Below the pieces are notes generated by a model that was given only the letters and a program-made list of their open reading frames with translations, had not been told where the DNA came from and did not search any database. Positions 9,054 to 16,798 of a stretch of 34,858 nt of DNA are shown here, one piece after another. Origin of the DNA: Methyloceanibacter sp. Lineage in GTDB: Bacteria > Pseudomonadota > Alphaproteobacteria > Rhizobiales > Methyloligellaceae. The stretch is from positions 1 through 34,858 of the forward strand of contig JARFRF010000017.1 of NCBI GenBank assembly GCA_029287395.1, written 5' to 3'. The position numbers and the translations under genes were made by a program. Positions within the stretch are counted from its first letter, which is position 1, and every line of letters starts with the position of its first letter.

Positions 9054-9974
9054 GTGACTGCGGAAGACACAATCGAGCGCTACGCGACCGCGCGATACGT
9101 GGTGAGCGAGGCCAGCGAGGCGCGTTGGGCGCGCCGGATTGCTGTCTTCTTCCTGCAGCTTCTAATCCTCACAGCAATTCTGCACCGCTTCTTTGGATTG
9201 AGCACTCCAGCGGCCATCAATCTGGTCGGTGTATGCGCCGTCGGCCTTGCTCTTGCCGTGCTCATCGCCATCGTTTCTTTGATACGTATTTGGTTCGGTG
9301 GCCAAACAGGGGCAGGCAACAACTTCGCAGCAATAATCGTGGGGCTGATCGGGCTCGCGATTCCTGCGTACTTCATGTCGAAGGCGTTCCTTCTCCCCGA
9401 GTTGACCGATATCCAAACATCGCCAACTGACCCGCTACAATTCACCGTGCTAATGGAAGAACGACCTCGCGATGCCAACCCGCTGGGAAGTCCAACGCAA
9501 GAACAAGTGCAGCTCCAAGCGGAGGCCTATGACGACATCGGTCCTATTGTTGTGGACCGGCCCGCCGGCGCTGTCTTTACGGTTGTCAATGAGGCGGTAA
9601 AGCAGCTTGGCTGGAACGTGGTCGTCAATGAGGCGCCGGGGGAGAGCGGCATCGGCCGGATCGAGGCAACAGACAGCTCGCTGATTATGGGGTTTACGGA
9701 CGATGTTGTCGTGCGCGTGAAAGGTGACGACACATCGGCGGTCGTCGATATGCGGTCCGCATCACGCTATGGTCGCAGCGATCTCGGCGCTAATGCCGAA
9801 CGCATTCGGACCTTTGAAGACGAGGTCAACACAGCGCTTGAGAAGGGCGAGACGACAGTTCTCGAACAGACCGCCGCCGAGCCCAAGGAAGAGCCGGTCG
9901 CCGCACCCGCTAAGCAGGTGAAGAAGAAAAAGCGCTCTCGGACCCGGAAGCGGCGCGTACGTAGAAGGCGCTGA
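9054..9974 (+). CDS. DUF1499 membrane protein with polybasic C-terminal tail
   Basis: The 306-aa protein has three hydrophobic segments in the first 110 residues (around FFLQLLILTAIL, GVCAVGLALAVLIAIVSLI and FAAIIVGLIGLAIPAYF), then a soluble DUF1499 domain (about 120-265) with the family pattern RIEATDSSLIMGFTDDV and MRSASRYGRSDLGANAERI. The function of DUF1499 is not established. The tail after about residue 270 is Glu/Ala-rich and ends in a run of Lys and Arg (KKKKRSRTRKRRVRRRR), which may bind acidic lipid or nucleic acid. The start is a GTG at 9054 with GAGGG about ten bases upstream. The last 65 bases overlap the convergent MBL gene. Confidence 0.8.
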   Translation: MTAEDTIERYATARYVVSEASEARWARRIAVFFLQLLILTAILHRFFGLSTPAAINLVGVCAVGLALAVLIAIVSLIRIWFGGQTGAGNNFAAIIVGLIGLAIPAYFMSKAFLLPELTDIQTSPTDPLQFTVLMEERPRDANPLGSPTQEQVQLQAEAYDDIGPIVVDRPAGAVFTVVNEAVKQLGWNVVVNEAPGESGIGRIEATDSSLIMGFTDDVVVRVKGDDTSAVVDMRSASRYGRSDLGANAERIRTFEDEVNTALEKGETTVLEQTAAEPKEEPVAAPAKQVKKKKRSRTRKRRVRRRR

Positions 9975-10857
9975 GCCCTTCCGCCGCACCCTCGGGCGTC
10001 ACGATGCCGCGCTCCGTCAGAAATTGCAGATGGGCTAGCACTGATAGTGCGGCCGCTACTTTCAAGTTGGTATCCAATCCGCCATATAGCCGGGCGACGA
10101 TCCGAGGGATCGTGTTCACGCCCTCGTCGATGCACGCAAGAATTGTCTGCTCGCGCCACGTGCGGTGTGTCAAGTAGGCCCGAACGACGCGCCGCGGGGT
10201 CTCGATGCGTCCACCATGTCCTGGGTAGAAGACTTTGTCGTACCGCTGAGACAGCCGGTCAAGAGAGTTTAGAAACGCCGACATGTTGCCTTCTGGCGGT
10301 GCGATAACGGTCGTATTCCATCCCATCACGTGATCGCCGGTGAACACGGTGCGCTCGCCGATGAGAGCGAAGCACAAATGGTCTGGCGCATGACCTGGCA
10401 TATGCAACACATCTAGCGCGAAGCCGTTCGCCTTGATTGTGTCGCCGTCTGTGACAGGAACGTCGGGCTGAAAAGCGCTATCGATGAAGCCATCGCCTAG
10501 CCCTGGTGCTACTGCACCGCGCTCTGTTCCCGTCGGGCCATAAGCGACGATCTCGCCGCCGAGCCGCCGCTGCAAGGGGCGCGCGCCGTCGCAGTGGTCG
10601 CGGTGGCTATGCGTAATGAGAATATGGCTAACGCGCTGGCCGCGTGTCGCGCGCGCAATTGCTTCAAGATGCGTTTCGTCCTGAGGGCCAGGGTCGATAA
10701 TTGCCACCTCAGAATCGCCCACGAGATAGGTGTTTGTGCCGAGAAACGTGTACGGACCCGGATTCTGGGCCACAATTCGGCGAATGCCTGGCGCGATGTT
10801 TTCGGCCACGCCATAGTCGACATCGATGTTTCGATTGAATGCAAGCTCAGCGGACAT
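9910..10857 (-). CDS. MBL-fold metallo-hydrolase (LACTB2-like)
   Basis: The metallo-beta-lactamase fold is shown by the zinc motif THSHRDHCDGA (about residues 83-93), the later HMPGHAPDHLCF, FTGDHVMGW and PGHGG, the normal order of ligand motifs. A C-terminal winged-helix-like region (TWREQTILACI to QFLTERGI) matches the LACTB2-type hydrolase/nuclease group. The substrate is unknown; family members cleave thioesters, phosphodiesters or RNA. A longer frame begins at 10986, but the segment before MSAELAFNR is not family-like, so I use the ATG at 10857 (315 aa), although no good ribosome site precedes it. The 3' end overlaps the DUF1499 gene tail-to-tail by 65 bases. Confidence 0.85.
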   Translation of the reverse strand: MSAELAFNRNIDVDYGVAENIAPGIRRIVAQNPGPYTFLGTNTYLVGDSEVAIIDPGPQDETHLEAIARATRGQRVSHILITHSHRDHCDGARPLQRRLGGEIVAYGPTGTERGAVAPGLGDGFIDSAFQPDVPVTDGDTIKANGFALDVLHMPGHAPDHLCFALIGERTVFTGDHVMGWNTTVIAPPEGNMSAFLNSLDRLSQRYDKVFYPGHGGRIETPRRVVRAYLTHRTWREQTILACIDEGVNTIPRIVARLYGGLDTNLKVAAALSVLAHLQFLTERGIVTPEGAAEGLSAFYVRAASGSESAFSSSPA

Positions 10858-11116
10858 GAATGGAATAGTGTTGGAGGCTACTGCGCAAATGCGCCAACCG
10901 CTCGCGCGCCGGCGGGAGGATAGCAGAACGGCCGCGTGGCCGCAGCCTTTTGAGGTGTTATCAAAGTCACACCGGTTCTTGCTCAAAGTATGACTGTAAT
11001 CCGGCGGAATATCGGGCGTGGAATCTTAACTCCGCTCTCAGCTCACTTCCTTTACCAAGCGCCTTGGCCTCCACTATTGATCGCCGATGCAATAGGTGAG
11101 TTCGAAGCCAGTGCTG

Positions 11117-12055
11117 CTAAAGCCATGGAATGACGTAGTTCAAGTAAGACTCCATGCGGATCATGACTTTGCGGATGATATGGGTCGTAGCAGCACTCTC
11201 CGTATAGATTGCTGCGGTGCCGGCAGTACCAGCGGGTAGGTCCCACTCGGGATCGTCCAGCTCAATACGCACAAAGAACGGCTCGGCCTGGATGGTCTCC
11301 GCCTCGGGCACCGTGCCGCCCGTCACCGCTTGGCTCTCGTGCGTAACTTGAACCACAGCCTCGACCTTACCCGTGTAAATCCGTCCCGGTCGGGTTTTGA
11401 GAGCGATCTCCACGCTCTGCCCGCGCTCAAGATGGCGCTGGTAGATCTGGTGAATCTGAACGCCCACGATTTTGTTCGATGTATCAACGAAGGTCATCGC
11501 CGGCTGGAGAGGGAATGTGACTACGCGCTGTCCCGGGCGTAGGGCAACATAGGTTACGAACCCGTCGGCTGGAGCGCGCACAATCGTCTCGTTCAGATTC
11601 CACTCCGCTGTTTCGAGCTCAGCAGCTAGTTGCCTGACGAGCGCTTCTGTTTCCTCCACTTGGAAACGGGTACCGGCCGCGGTGCTCGCGAGCTTCTCAT
11701 ACTGCTTCAGTCGCAGTTCTTGAAAGCTGAGCTGCGCTTGCGTCGCGTCTCTTGCCGCTTCGTAGGTTGTCGGATCGATGGTGAACAAGACGTCACCCTT
11801 CTTAATGGGGCGGTTGGGCTCGACAGGAACTTCGAGGACAGGGCCTGCGACGTTGGGGATGATCTGTACCGTGTAGGTCAAAACGCGGGCAGGACCAGAA
11901 GGTGCACCCCATTGCATGGGAATGAACAGCACGACGAAAAGAAGGGCCATCCAGACAATCGTGGAGAGCCAAGTCCAAAGACTGTTGGGCAACACTTTCA
12001 GCCAGACCAATAAGGCGAGAAGTGCGACGTAACAGAGTGTGAGGAAGGCAATCAC
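11117..12055 (-). CDS. HlyD-family periplasmic adaptor, YiaV/YibH-like
   Basis: The 312-aa protein is an inner-membrane-anchored membrane-fusion subunit. Two hydrophobic segments occupy the N-terminus (LTLCYVALLALLVWL and TIVWMALLFVVLFIP), followed by a split biotinyl-lipoyl-like domain (VQIIPNVAGPVLEVPVEPN and ADGFVTYVALRPGQRV), a coiled-coil hairpin (about 105-150) and a beta-barrel. The gene starts with GTG in a GTGA overlap with the DUF3302 gene, so they are translationally coupled. In E. coli the same pair occurs as yiaW-yiaV and yibI-yibH, whose substrates are not well established. No transporter or outer-membrane channel gene is adjacent, so the partner must lie elsewhere if it forms an efflux pump. 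Confidence 0.88.
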   Translation of the reverse strand: MIAFLTLCYVALLALLVWLKVLPNSLWTWLSTIVWMALLFVVLFIPMQWGAPSGPARVLTYTVQIIPNVAGPVLEVPVEPNRPIKKGDVLFTIDPTTYEAARDATQAQLSFQELRLKQYEKLASTAAGTRFQVEETEALVRQLAAELETAEWNLNETIVRAPADGFVTYVALRPGQRVVTFPLQPAMTFVDTSNKIVGVQIHQIYQRHLERGQSVEIALKTRPGRIYTGKVEAVVQVTHESQAVTGGTVPEAETIQAEPFFVRIELDDPEWDLPAGTAGTAAIYTESAATTHIIRKVMIRMESYLNYVIPWL

Positions 12056-12366
12056 GTGGTGCCTCCCACCTGCGCGCGTTGTTTCTCAAGAACGGCAACA
12101 CGGTCGCTTAAGGCCTGGACCTCGCCTTGCTCAGCGGCGGACGCAGGAACTGTGGGCTTCGTAAATGCCCAAACTAAGATGATCGGCCAGAAGACGCCGC
12201 CAAAGATCGCCCCAAGCCAGCCGCCGATATTGATTGCTTCGGCCTGCGGGTGATTACGCTTGGCGGCAATCTTTCCCGGGAGCATGGCAAGCGCGATCCA
12301 AATGGCGACCGCGGCGACGATCAGAATCAGCAGGACAATGATCGCAAAGATATCCAAACCCGACAT
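12052..12366 (-). CDS. DUF3302 membrane protein, YiaW/YibI-like
   Basis: This 104-aa inner-membrane protein has two hydrophobic segments (IFAIIVLLILIVAAVAIWIA and WLGAIFGGVFWPIILVWAF) joined by a basic loop with LPGKIAAKRNHPQAEAI, the conserved DUF3302 region, and a short C-terminal coiled coil (ALSDRVAVLEKQRA). I chose the ATG at 12366 over the longer frame to 12480 because AGGAGGAGGG lies nine bases before it and the first segment starts right after. The stop overlaps the GTG start of the HlyD-family gene. The pair is kept in E. coli as yiaWV, which supports joint function in the envelope. The molecular role is not known. Confidence 0.85.
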   Translation of the reverse strand: MSGLDIFAIIVLLILIVAAVAIWIALAMLPGKIAAKRNHPQAEAINIGGWLGAIFGGVFWPIILVWAFTKPTVPASAAEQGEVQALSDRVAVLEKQRAQVGGTT

Positions 12367-12616
12367 TTGAACGCCCTCCTCCTTGAGTCCACAGCGCCCC
12401 AGTTTATTGCAACGGGTGAACCCGCCAACGCAACCGCCGATACCTGCACAGAGTAACAGAGTCGGCGGGATGTTCGGCAAATTCGAGAATCACTTGCATG
12501 GCGCGGCAACAGCATACCGATGCTCTTGGCGGGCGAAAAAAGTCGCTCAGCTCTACTCAAGCCGAGTGTTCGTGGGCTGAACGCGGCGGCCCAACCCGAC
12601 AATTGGCTGCTGCCCC

Positions 12617-13243
12617 TTAGTTCGGTGCCGTGATGACACCCCAATTCTGTAGGGCGTGAACAAAGACATGAACAGCGAGACCTGCTTGCAGGACAGCGAA
12701 AATCCATCCGAGGAGCTTGAAGCTTCCGACCCCCAGAAATTCAACGATGGGCTTAGCAAAAAGCATTCCAAGCAAGTTGAGCGCCATGATCACAAAAAGC
12801 ATCGCAACGACCGTCCGTGCCAACTCTGCGTCGCTGCCTGCAAGCCCCATTGCCATGAGAATGGCCATGGCGCCCCAAAGCGTGATGATTATTGAAATGG
12901 CTACCGGGGAAAGAGCGAGGTATTTCGGCTGCGCGTCCGATGGAGGCGCGGAACTATCGCCGGCCAAGATTTGATAGGCGGACATGAACAGCAGGGTCCA
13001 AGTCGCGATCCTTAGGTCGTCGGTGGTAACGCGCCAGCCCGCTTGGGCGATCGGCATTATGAGCGCAAGCACCAGCGATATTGCCAGTGCCAGCAAAGTG
13101 CCCTTGACCGCAAGCCTCAACCTGTCCCCAGCCTCCAAGTGTTTCGACTGAGCATAGAAGCCAGGGATCGCCTTGATGGGGCCGACGTCACTATGAAAAG
13201 CGTGGATACAAAGGCGAGATTGAGCTTTGGTCTTCCCTACCAT
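12617..13243 (-). CDS. MarC-family membrane protein, N-terminus probably frame-disrupted
   Basis: From VGPIKAIPGF onward the protein has the hydrophobic segments and motifs of MarC (YchE/MarC) membrane proteins: GPIKAIP, DDLRIATWTLLFMSAYQIL, the central ALSPVAISIIITLWGAM and the closing WIFAVLQAGLAVHVFVHAL. The family's function is unknown. In the called frame the first 22 residues (MVGKTKAQSRLCIHAFHSD) are not hydrophobic, though a membrane segment is expected there. The +1 frame over the same bases (about 13183-13225) reads LNLAFVSTLFIVT, a good first segment that joins VGPIKAIP if one base is added. This suggests a frameshift or a sequence error. No Shine-Dalgarno precedes the start. Confidence 0.6.
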   Translation of the reverse strand: MVGKTKAQSRLCIHAFHSDVGPIKAIPGFYAQSKHLEAGDRLRLAVKGTLLALAISLVLALIMPIAQAGWRVTTDDLRIATWTLLFMSAYQILAGDSSAPPSDAQPKYLALSPVAISIIITLWGAMAILMAMGLAGSDAELARTVVAMLFVIMALNLLGMLFAKPIVEFLGVGSFKLLGWIFAVLQAGLAVHVFVHALQNWGVITAPN

Positions 13244-13381
13244 TTTGTTGCGAACTACCGGTCAGCGTTGCGGGATTTCTGAAGCTATCTTTTTGCGCCG
13301 ATACCTAGGAGCCTATGAGCATCGCGTCGCTGGATGCATTTGTTGCGGGCCTTATGGTGACCGCCGTTGTTCGCTAGGTCA

Positions 13382-14323
13382 CTATCCATCAGGCCATCGC
13401 AGCGGCTTGGTAGTGAACGGCGCGCGAGCGATCTTTCGTTTCGTCAGTCCGCTCTGACGTAGACGCCAGTAGAAGAGGTCAAACCGGTCCTGTCCGAAGA
13501 ACGGCTCGTTCTGAAAGATCATCAGCGGTACGCCTCCATGACCGGCGTTGAGCTGAATGGTCTGGTTGTGCTGCCACACCGCGTCGACTTTCTCAGGATG
13601 GTCGCGGATGAATTGAATGGCTTCGTCGTAGTCCAGACCATCGATGGAGTTAAAGGCGTCCCTGACGTGGTCCGGCCAGTGATCCACATGCCCGCCCCAG
13701 ATCAGAGGGCTAACCGCGTTGACATAGTCGATAGCCTTTTCGTGTAGCTCTGCATAGTTGCCAAGCCGCGTCAGCCAAGTGATATAGGGCTGCTTCTCTA
13801 AAGGGTGCACCATGAAATCAGCGGTTTCGGTTGGCCACGTGTTTTGCCAAATCGGATCCGGGTTGGCGAAACGGAAGGGGATTCCTTCATACTGGCCCAT
13901 CCTTCGCGTATCGTTGATGGTGTCTGCCCATTTGTACCAACGCCCGGATCCGGCCTTGCCGCTATCAGCCCGAGTGCGCACAGCGACCGGGAAAATGACG
14001 CGAATACTGATATCGACGTTGTAGTTCGAGTTCAGCCACGTCAGGCGCTGGAGGGACAGATAGCTGTAAGGGCTGCGCATCGACCAGCAGACGTCGGCCT
14101 TCAACGGGGCTTCCTCCGTGACAATATCGGTCAGCGGTGGATCATAAGGCTTGCGCTGCGGGTGGATATCATCATTGAAGCGTGACCAGTTCCAATTGTC
14201 CGGTGGTGGCGGAGGATTTACAGCGTCCGGTACCGGCGGCAATTCGGGGACTGCATCGTCGTGCGGGTAGTCCGCATCCATGCTCGTTAGCTTATCAACA
14301 TCCTCTCTGCGTACTTTCGACAT
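13382..14323 (-). CDS. DsbA-family / 2-hydroxychromene-2-carboxylate isomerase-like protein
   Basis: The 313-aa protein has no signal peptide. After an acidic, Pro-rich N-terminal extension of about 75 residues (PELPPVPDAVNPPPPPDNW), a thioredoxin-fold domain begins at VCWSMRSPYSYLSLQRL. The SPYSYL motif, with Ser in place of a redox Cys, is the glutathione-activating site of HCCA isomerases and kappa-class GSTs. The C-terminal GVPLMIFQNEPFFGQDRFD matches the family's closing motif. The likely role is a glutathione-dependent isomerase or transferase; the substrate is unknown. A strong GGGGGAAGAG precedes the ATG. It lies 17 bases after the ChaC gene on the same strand, so both may be co-transcribed. 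The long N-terminal extension is atypical. Confidence 0.78.
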   Translation of the reverse strand: MSKVRREDVDKLTSMDADYPHDDAVPELPPVPDAVNPPPPPDNWNWSRFNDDIHPQRKPYDPPLTDIVTEEAPLKADVCWSMRSPYSYLSLQRLTWLNSNYNVDISIRVIFPVAVRTRADSGKAGSGRWYKWADTINDTRRMGQYEGIPFRFANPDPIWQNTWPTETADFMVHPLEKQPYITWLTRLGNYAELHEKAIDYVNAVSPLIWGGHVDHWPDHVRDAFNSIDGLDYDEAIQFIRDHPEKVDAVWQHNQTIQLNAGHGGVPLMIFQNEPFFGQDRFDLFYWRLRQSGLTKRKIARAPFTTKPLRWPDG

Positions 14324-14340
14324 TGCTCTTCCCCCAGCTA

Positions 14341-14886
14341 TCAGACTTCGCGATGTTCTTTTGCTTCCATAATCCGCGCCTCAAGTTCGAACACGTGGGC
14401 GTCTTCAACATCTAGTGAGCGGAGCGCACGTGCAAGCTCCAACACATAGTCGGTGTTGCGCCCGCTTCGACCAGCGCACCGTTTGATCTGCGCAACCATG
14501 TCGTCAATTGGTGCGTCGCCAAGAAAGGCGAAGTTTCCAATCGGGGCATGATAGGTAACGCCTAGGACAGAACCGCTCTCGAAGAAAATCTCAACGTCGA
14601 CGCGACGGTAGCCATTGATCTCGCGTTGATCGAGATGATCAAACACACTAGCGTCAATTTTGAATGCGCTTCCAAAGCAGCGTTCGCCTTTTGCTTCCAC
14701 TAGTGTGACCACCCGACCCGGATCGCTCTGTATTCCTCGATGATCGTGAGAGCCCTGCCAGAAGCGACGTTCCCACCCGCGGACATGGGCGCGACGTGCC
14801 TCTTCGTACGGGAAATCTTGTCGCCAAATCAGCGAGCCATAGCCGAAGACCCAAACAGATTCGCGGTGCTCTACGGAGCCTTGCAT
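14341..14886 (-). CDS. Glutathione-specific gamma-glutamylcyclotransferase (ChaC family)
   Basis: ChaC enzymes split glutathione to 5-oxoproline and Cys-Gly in the cytosol. The substrate-binding VFGYGSLIW motif lies at residues 12-20, followed by RGWERRFWQGSHDHRG and the acidic catalytic region LDQREINGYRR, where Glu is the expected catalytic residue. The length of 181 aa fits bacterial ChaC. A GTG at 14934 could extend it, but I chose the ATG at 14886, which has GTGAGGA six bases upstream. It is transcribed together with the downstream DsbA/HCCA-isomerase-like gene, suggesting a glutathione-related unit. The divergent DUF1622 start is only about 90 bases away. Confidence 0.88.
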   Translation of the reverse strand: MQGSVEHRESVWVFGYGSLIWRQDFPYEEARRAHVRGWERRFWQGSHDHRGIQSDPGRVVTLVEAKGERCFGSAFKIDASVFDHLDQREINGYRRVDVEIFFESGSVLGVTYHAPIGNFAFLGDAPIDDMVAQIKRCAGRSGRNTDYVLELARALRSLDVEDAHVFELEARIMEAKEHREV

Positions 14887-14978
14887 CCAATCCTCACCCA
14901 ACAGCCGACCGGCCGCCCAACGATTGAAATACACAAGAATGCGATTGCAACAACACGATGACCGCGTAGCGGTGCCCC

Positions 14979-15356
14979 GTGATTGAGCAGTATCAAGAGT
15001 TCCTTGAGATTGCTTCGACGGCTATGGAGATTTTTGCCGTCGCAATCATTCTGATCGCTTTCTTGCGCGCCACACTCGGATACTTGTCTACAGCGCGCTC
15101 GGAGGGCCGAGAAGTCGCGTTTCATGAGTATCGTTCCAAGCTAGGTCGGGGACTTCTGCTCGGCCTAGAGATCCTCGTCGTTGCAGATGTGATTGACTCG
15201 ATTGTTGTGCCGCCCTCATTCACCTCCTTGGGCTATCTCGCATTCCTGGTCGTGCTTCGCACGGTGATTGGCTGGTCAACAATTGTCCAGACCGAGGGGC
15301 GCTGGCCATGGCAGCCCGAAGCGGCCAGTTCATCACGTGGTGGCCAGCCATCATGA
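14979..15356 (+). CDS. DUF1622 membrane protein (first of tandem pair)
   Basis: The 125-aa inner-membrane protein has three hydrophobic segments (AMEIFAVAIILIAFL, LLLGLEILVVADVIDSIV and YLAFLVVLRTVIGW) with the DUF1622 hallmark of a loop with RSKLGRGLLLGLEIL and a C-terminal RTVIGWSTIVQTEGRWPWQ. The function of this family is not known. The start is a GTG at 14979 without a strong ribosome site. Its stop overlaps the start of the second copy as ATGA. The Ser/Gly tail after WPWQP is not shared with the second copy. Confidence 0.8.
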   Translation: MIEQYQEFLEIASTAMEIFAVAIILIAFLRATLGYLSTARSEGREVAFHEYRSKLGRGLLLGLEILVVADVIDSIVVPPSFTSLGYLAFLVVLRTVIGWSTIVQTEGRWPWQPEAASSSRGGQPS

Positions 15357-15691
15357 CTGAAGTCTTCCAGACGGCGATCAACCTACTTGAGCTGGCAGCC
15401 GCCACGCTTCTGATCCTGGGCTTCGTTATCGCGACATCGATCTGGGCTTGGGAAAGCCTATTAGCGAAGAAGCCCAACGCATTAAAGCACTACCAACGGG
15501 CCCTCGCGCGCACGATCCTGATCGGGCTTGAAGTGCTCCTGGCGGCCACAATCGTCAAGACCGTGATCCTCACACCAGACCTCGAGAGCATGGGCCGCAT
15601 ATTTATCATGGTCGCTTTGCGAACTTTCGTCGGCTGGACCACCAGCCTGGAGCCTATAGGGCACTGGCCTTGGCAGCCGACCAATCAATAG
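15353..15691 (+). CDS. DUF1622 membrane protein (second of tandem pair)
   Basis: This 112-aa protein is a paralogue of the preceding gene, with the same three segments (INLLELAAATLLILGFVI, ARTILIGLEVLLAATIVKTV and IFIMVALRTFVGW) and the same ending, LEPIGHWPWQP. Conserved positions include the ARTILIGLE loop. I chose the ATG at 15353, which overlaps the upstream stop as ATGA; a longer frame starts at 15308 inside the upstream gene. The coupling suggests equal production of the two subunits, perhaps a hetero-oligomer, but no function is known for the family. Confidence 0.8.
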   Translation: MTEVFQTAINLLELAAATLLILGFVIATSIWAWESLLAKKPNALKHYQRALARTILIGLEVLLAATIVKTVILTPDLESMGRIFIMVALRTFVGWTTSLEPIGHWPWQPTNQ

Positions 15692-15851
15692 ATGGTTTAA
15701 GAGATCTCGGCAGGCATTAGCGCGCGGACCTGCAACCGTATGACTGAGTCCGATCTCGGTGAAGGCACTTGGCCGACGCTCATCCGGAGATGCCGGATGT
15801 TGTCTTAGTGGGAAGAATGACCCCCTCTTGATTCTGCAACCCGCATCAAAA

Positions 15852-16250
15852 CTAGCTCATGGAGTCGACGACCGTCGCGGCAAAGCTGGCCGGGAAGGCC
15901 ACAAGGATCACACGCTTGATCGCAGTCTCGGGTTCACCAAAAATGGGGAACTTGTCCACGAGCGCCAGTGCAATTGCACAGCAGACTAGCGTAAGCCCAT
16001 AGGAGAGCAGCAGACGCGACGCGAACTCGGTTTTGGTCCCTATGCGACCACCTTGATGGTGCAGATAGTAAATGAAGCCTCCCAGGACGAAGATTGACCA
16101 AGCTATGATAGGGATAATGCTCGTCCATGGCAGGGACTCGCTCAGATCCCAAACCTCCTCCGTAACCGCCACGGGAAAGCCAAGAACAAGGGCTCCGACG
16201 ACAAGCTGGGCAACATCATGCATCTTTATCTGCGTAGAACGCGGTGCCAT
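15852..16250 (-). CDS. DUF2391-like integral membrane protein
   Basis: The 132-aa product has four likely membrane segments (AQLVVGALVLGFPVAVT, SIIPIIAWSIFVLGGFIYYL, LLLSYGLTLVCCAIALALV and VILVAFPASFAATVVD). The FPVAVTEEVWDL motif in the first segment and the overall layout fit DUF2391/TIGR02587-type putative membrane proteins, which have no established function. The ATG at 16250 has AGGAGG seven bases upstream, so the start is firm. The gene is divergent from the K+ channel gene at 16395 and convergent with the DUF1622 pair. The family call is from memory of motifs and is less certain than the membrane nature. Confidence 0.65.
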   Translation of the reverse strand: MAPRSTQIKMHDVAQLVVGALVLGFPVAVTEEVWDLSESLPWTSIIPIIAWSIFVLGGFIYYLHHQGGRIGTKTEFASRLLLSYGLTLVCCAIALALVDKFPIFGEPETAIKRVILVAFPASFAATVVDSMS

Positions 16251-16394
16251 TCAGCCTCCTGTGTCCAATAGTGCACGCTTACAAGTGACACTTAGGTTCT
16301 GACTTAGAGCCAAGCCGCCAGCGCTAGTAAGTTTAGACGCCTTCGTCGTAGTGAAGGCGCATATCCGACAACTATACAGATCGATGTTCTAGAT

Positions 16395-16727
16395 ATGAGA
16401 GATTTCCTGGTTTTTGTTCGTCATTTCTATGACGACTTAAGATTCGTGAGCTCCACGTTGGCCGCACTGCTAATGCTCATGGCGATGGCAGCGGGTGTCA
16501 TCGCGTCCTTCGAGGGCATTGGCTATCGAGACGCTTTGTACTTCACAATGATCACCGGCCTAACCGTAGGCTACGGCGATATCGTACCGACGACCGTCGT
16601 CGCGCGAATTGTAAGCGTGTTGGTGGGACTCGTTGGATTGGTCTTCTTTGGCATTGTTGTAGCCGCTGCAACTCGTGCCCTCGGCAAAAGCGTAGAGGAA
16701 AAAGTGAGGCATCACCGAAAGAGCTGA
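16395..16727 (+). CDS. Two-transmembrane potassium channel family protein
   Basis: This 110-aa protein has the KcsA-like plan: outer helix (about residues 19-40, TLAALLMLMAMAAGVIASF), pore helix and selectivity filter TGLTVGYGD (about 54-62), and inner helix (IVSVLVGLVGLVFFGIVVAA), with a short basic tail ending HHRKS. The TVGYGD filter indicates K+ selectivity. No RCK or other regulatory domain is attached, so it may be gated by pH or lipid or work with a separate regulator. The start is the ATG at 16395; no strong ribosome site is seen. Confidence 0.85.
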   Translation: MRDFLVFVRHFYDDLRFVSSTLAALLMLMAMAAGVIASFEGIGYRDALYFTMITGLTVGYGDIVPTTVVARIVSVLVGLVGLVFFGIVVAAATRALGKSVEEKVRHHRKS

Positions 16728-16798
16728 GCAGGTCGCGAAGATGAAACCGCAGACCGTAATCATCTGGCTACGTGTTTTCGGCCACGAAGCACGAGACT

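Noticed and set aside
13315-13377. 20-codon plus-strand frame (MSIASLDAF) with AGGAG in front
   Set aside because: The start resembles a membrane-protein N-terminus, but it ends at once and the AGGAG is only about three bases from the ATG.
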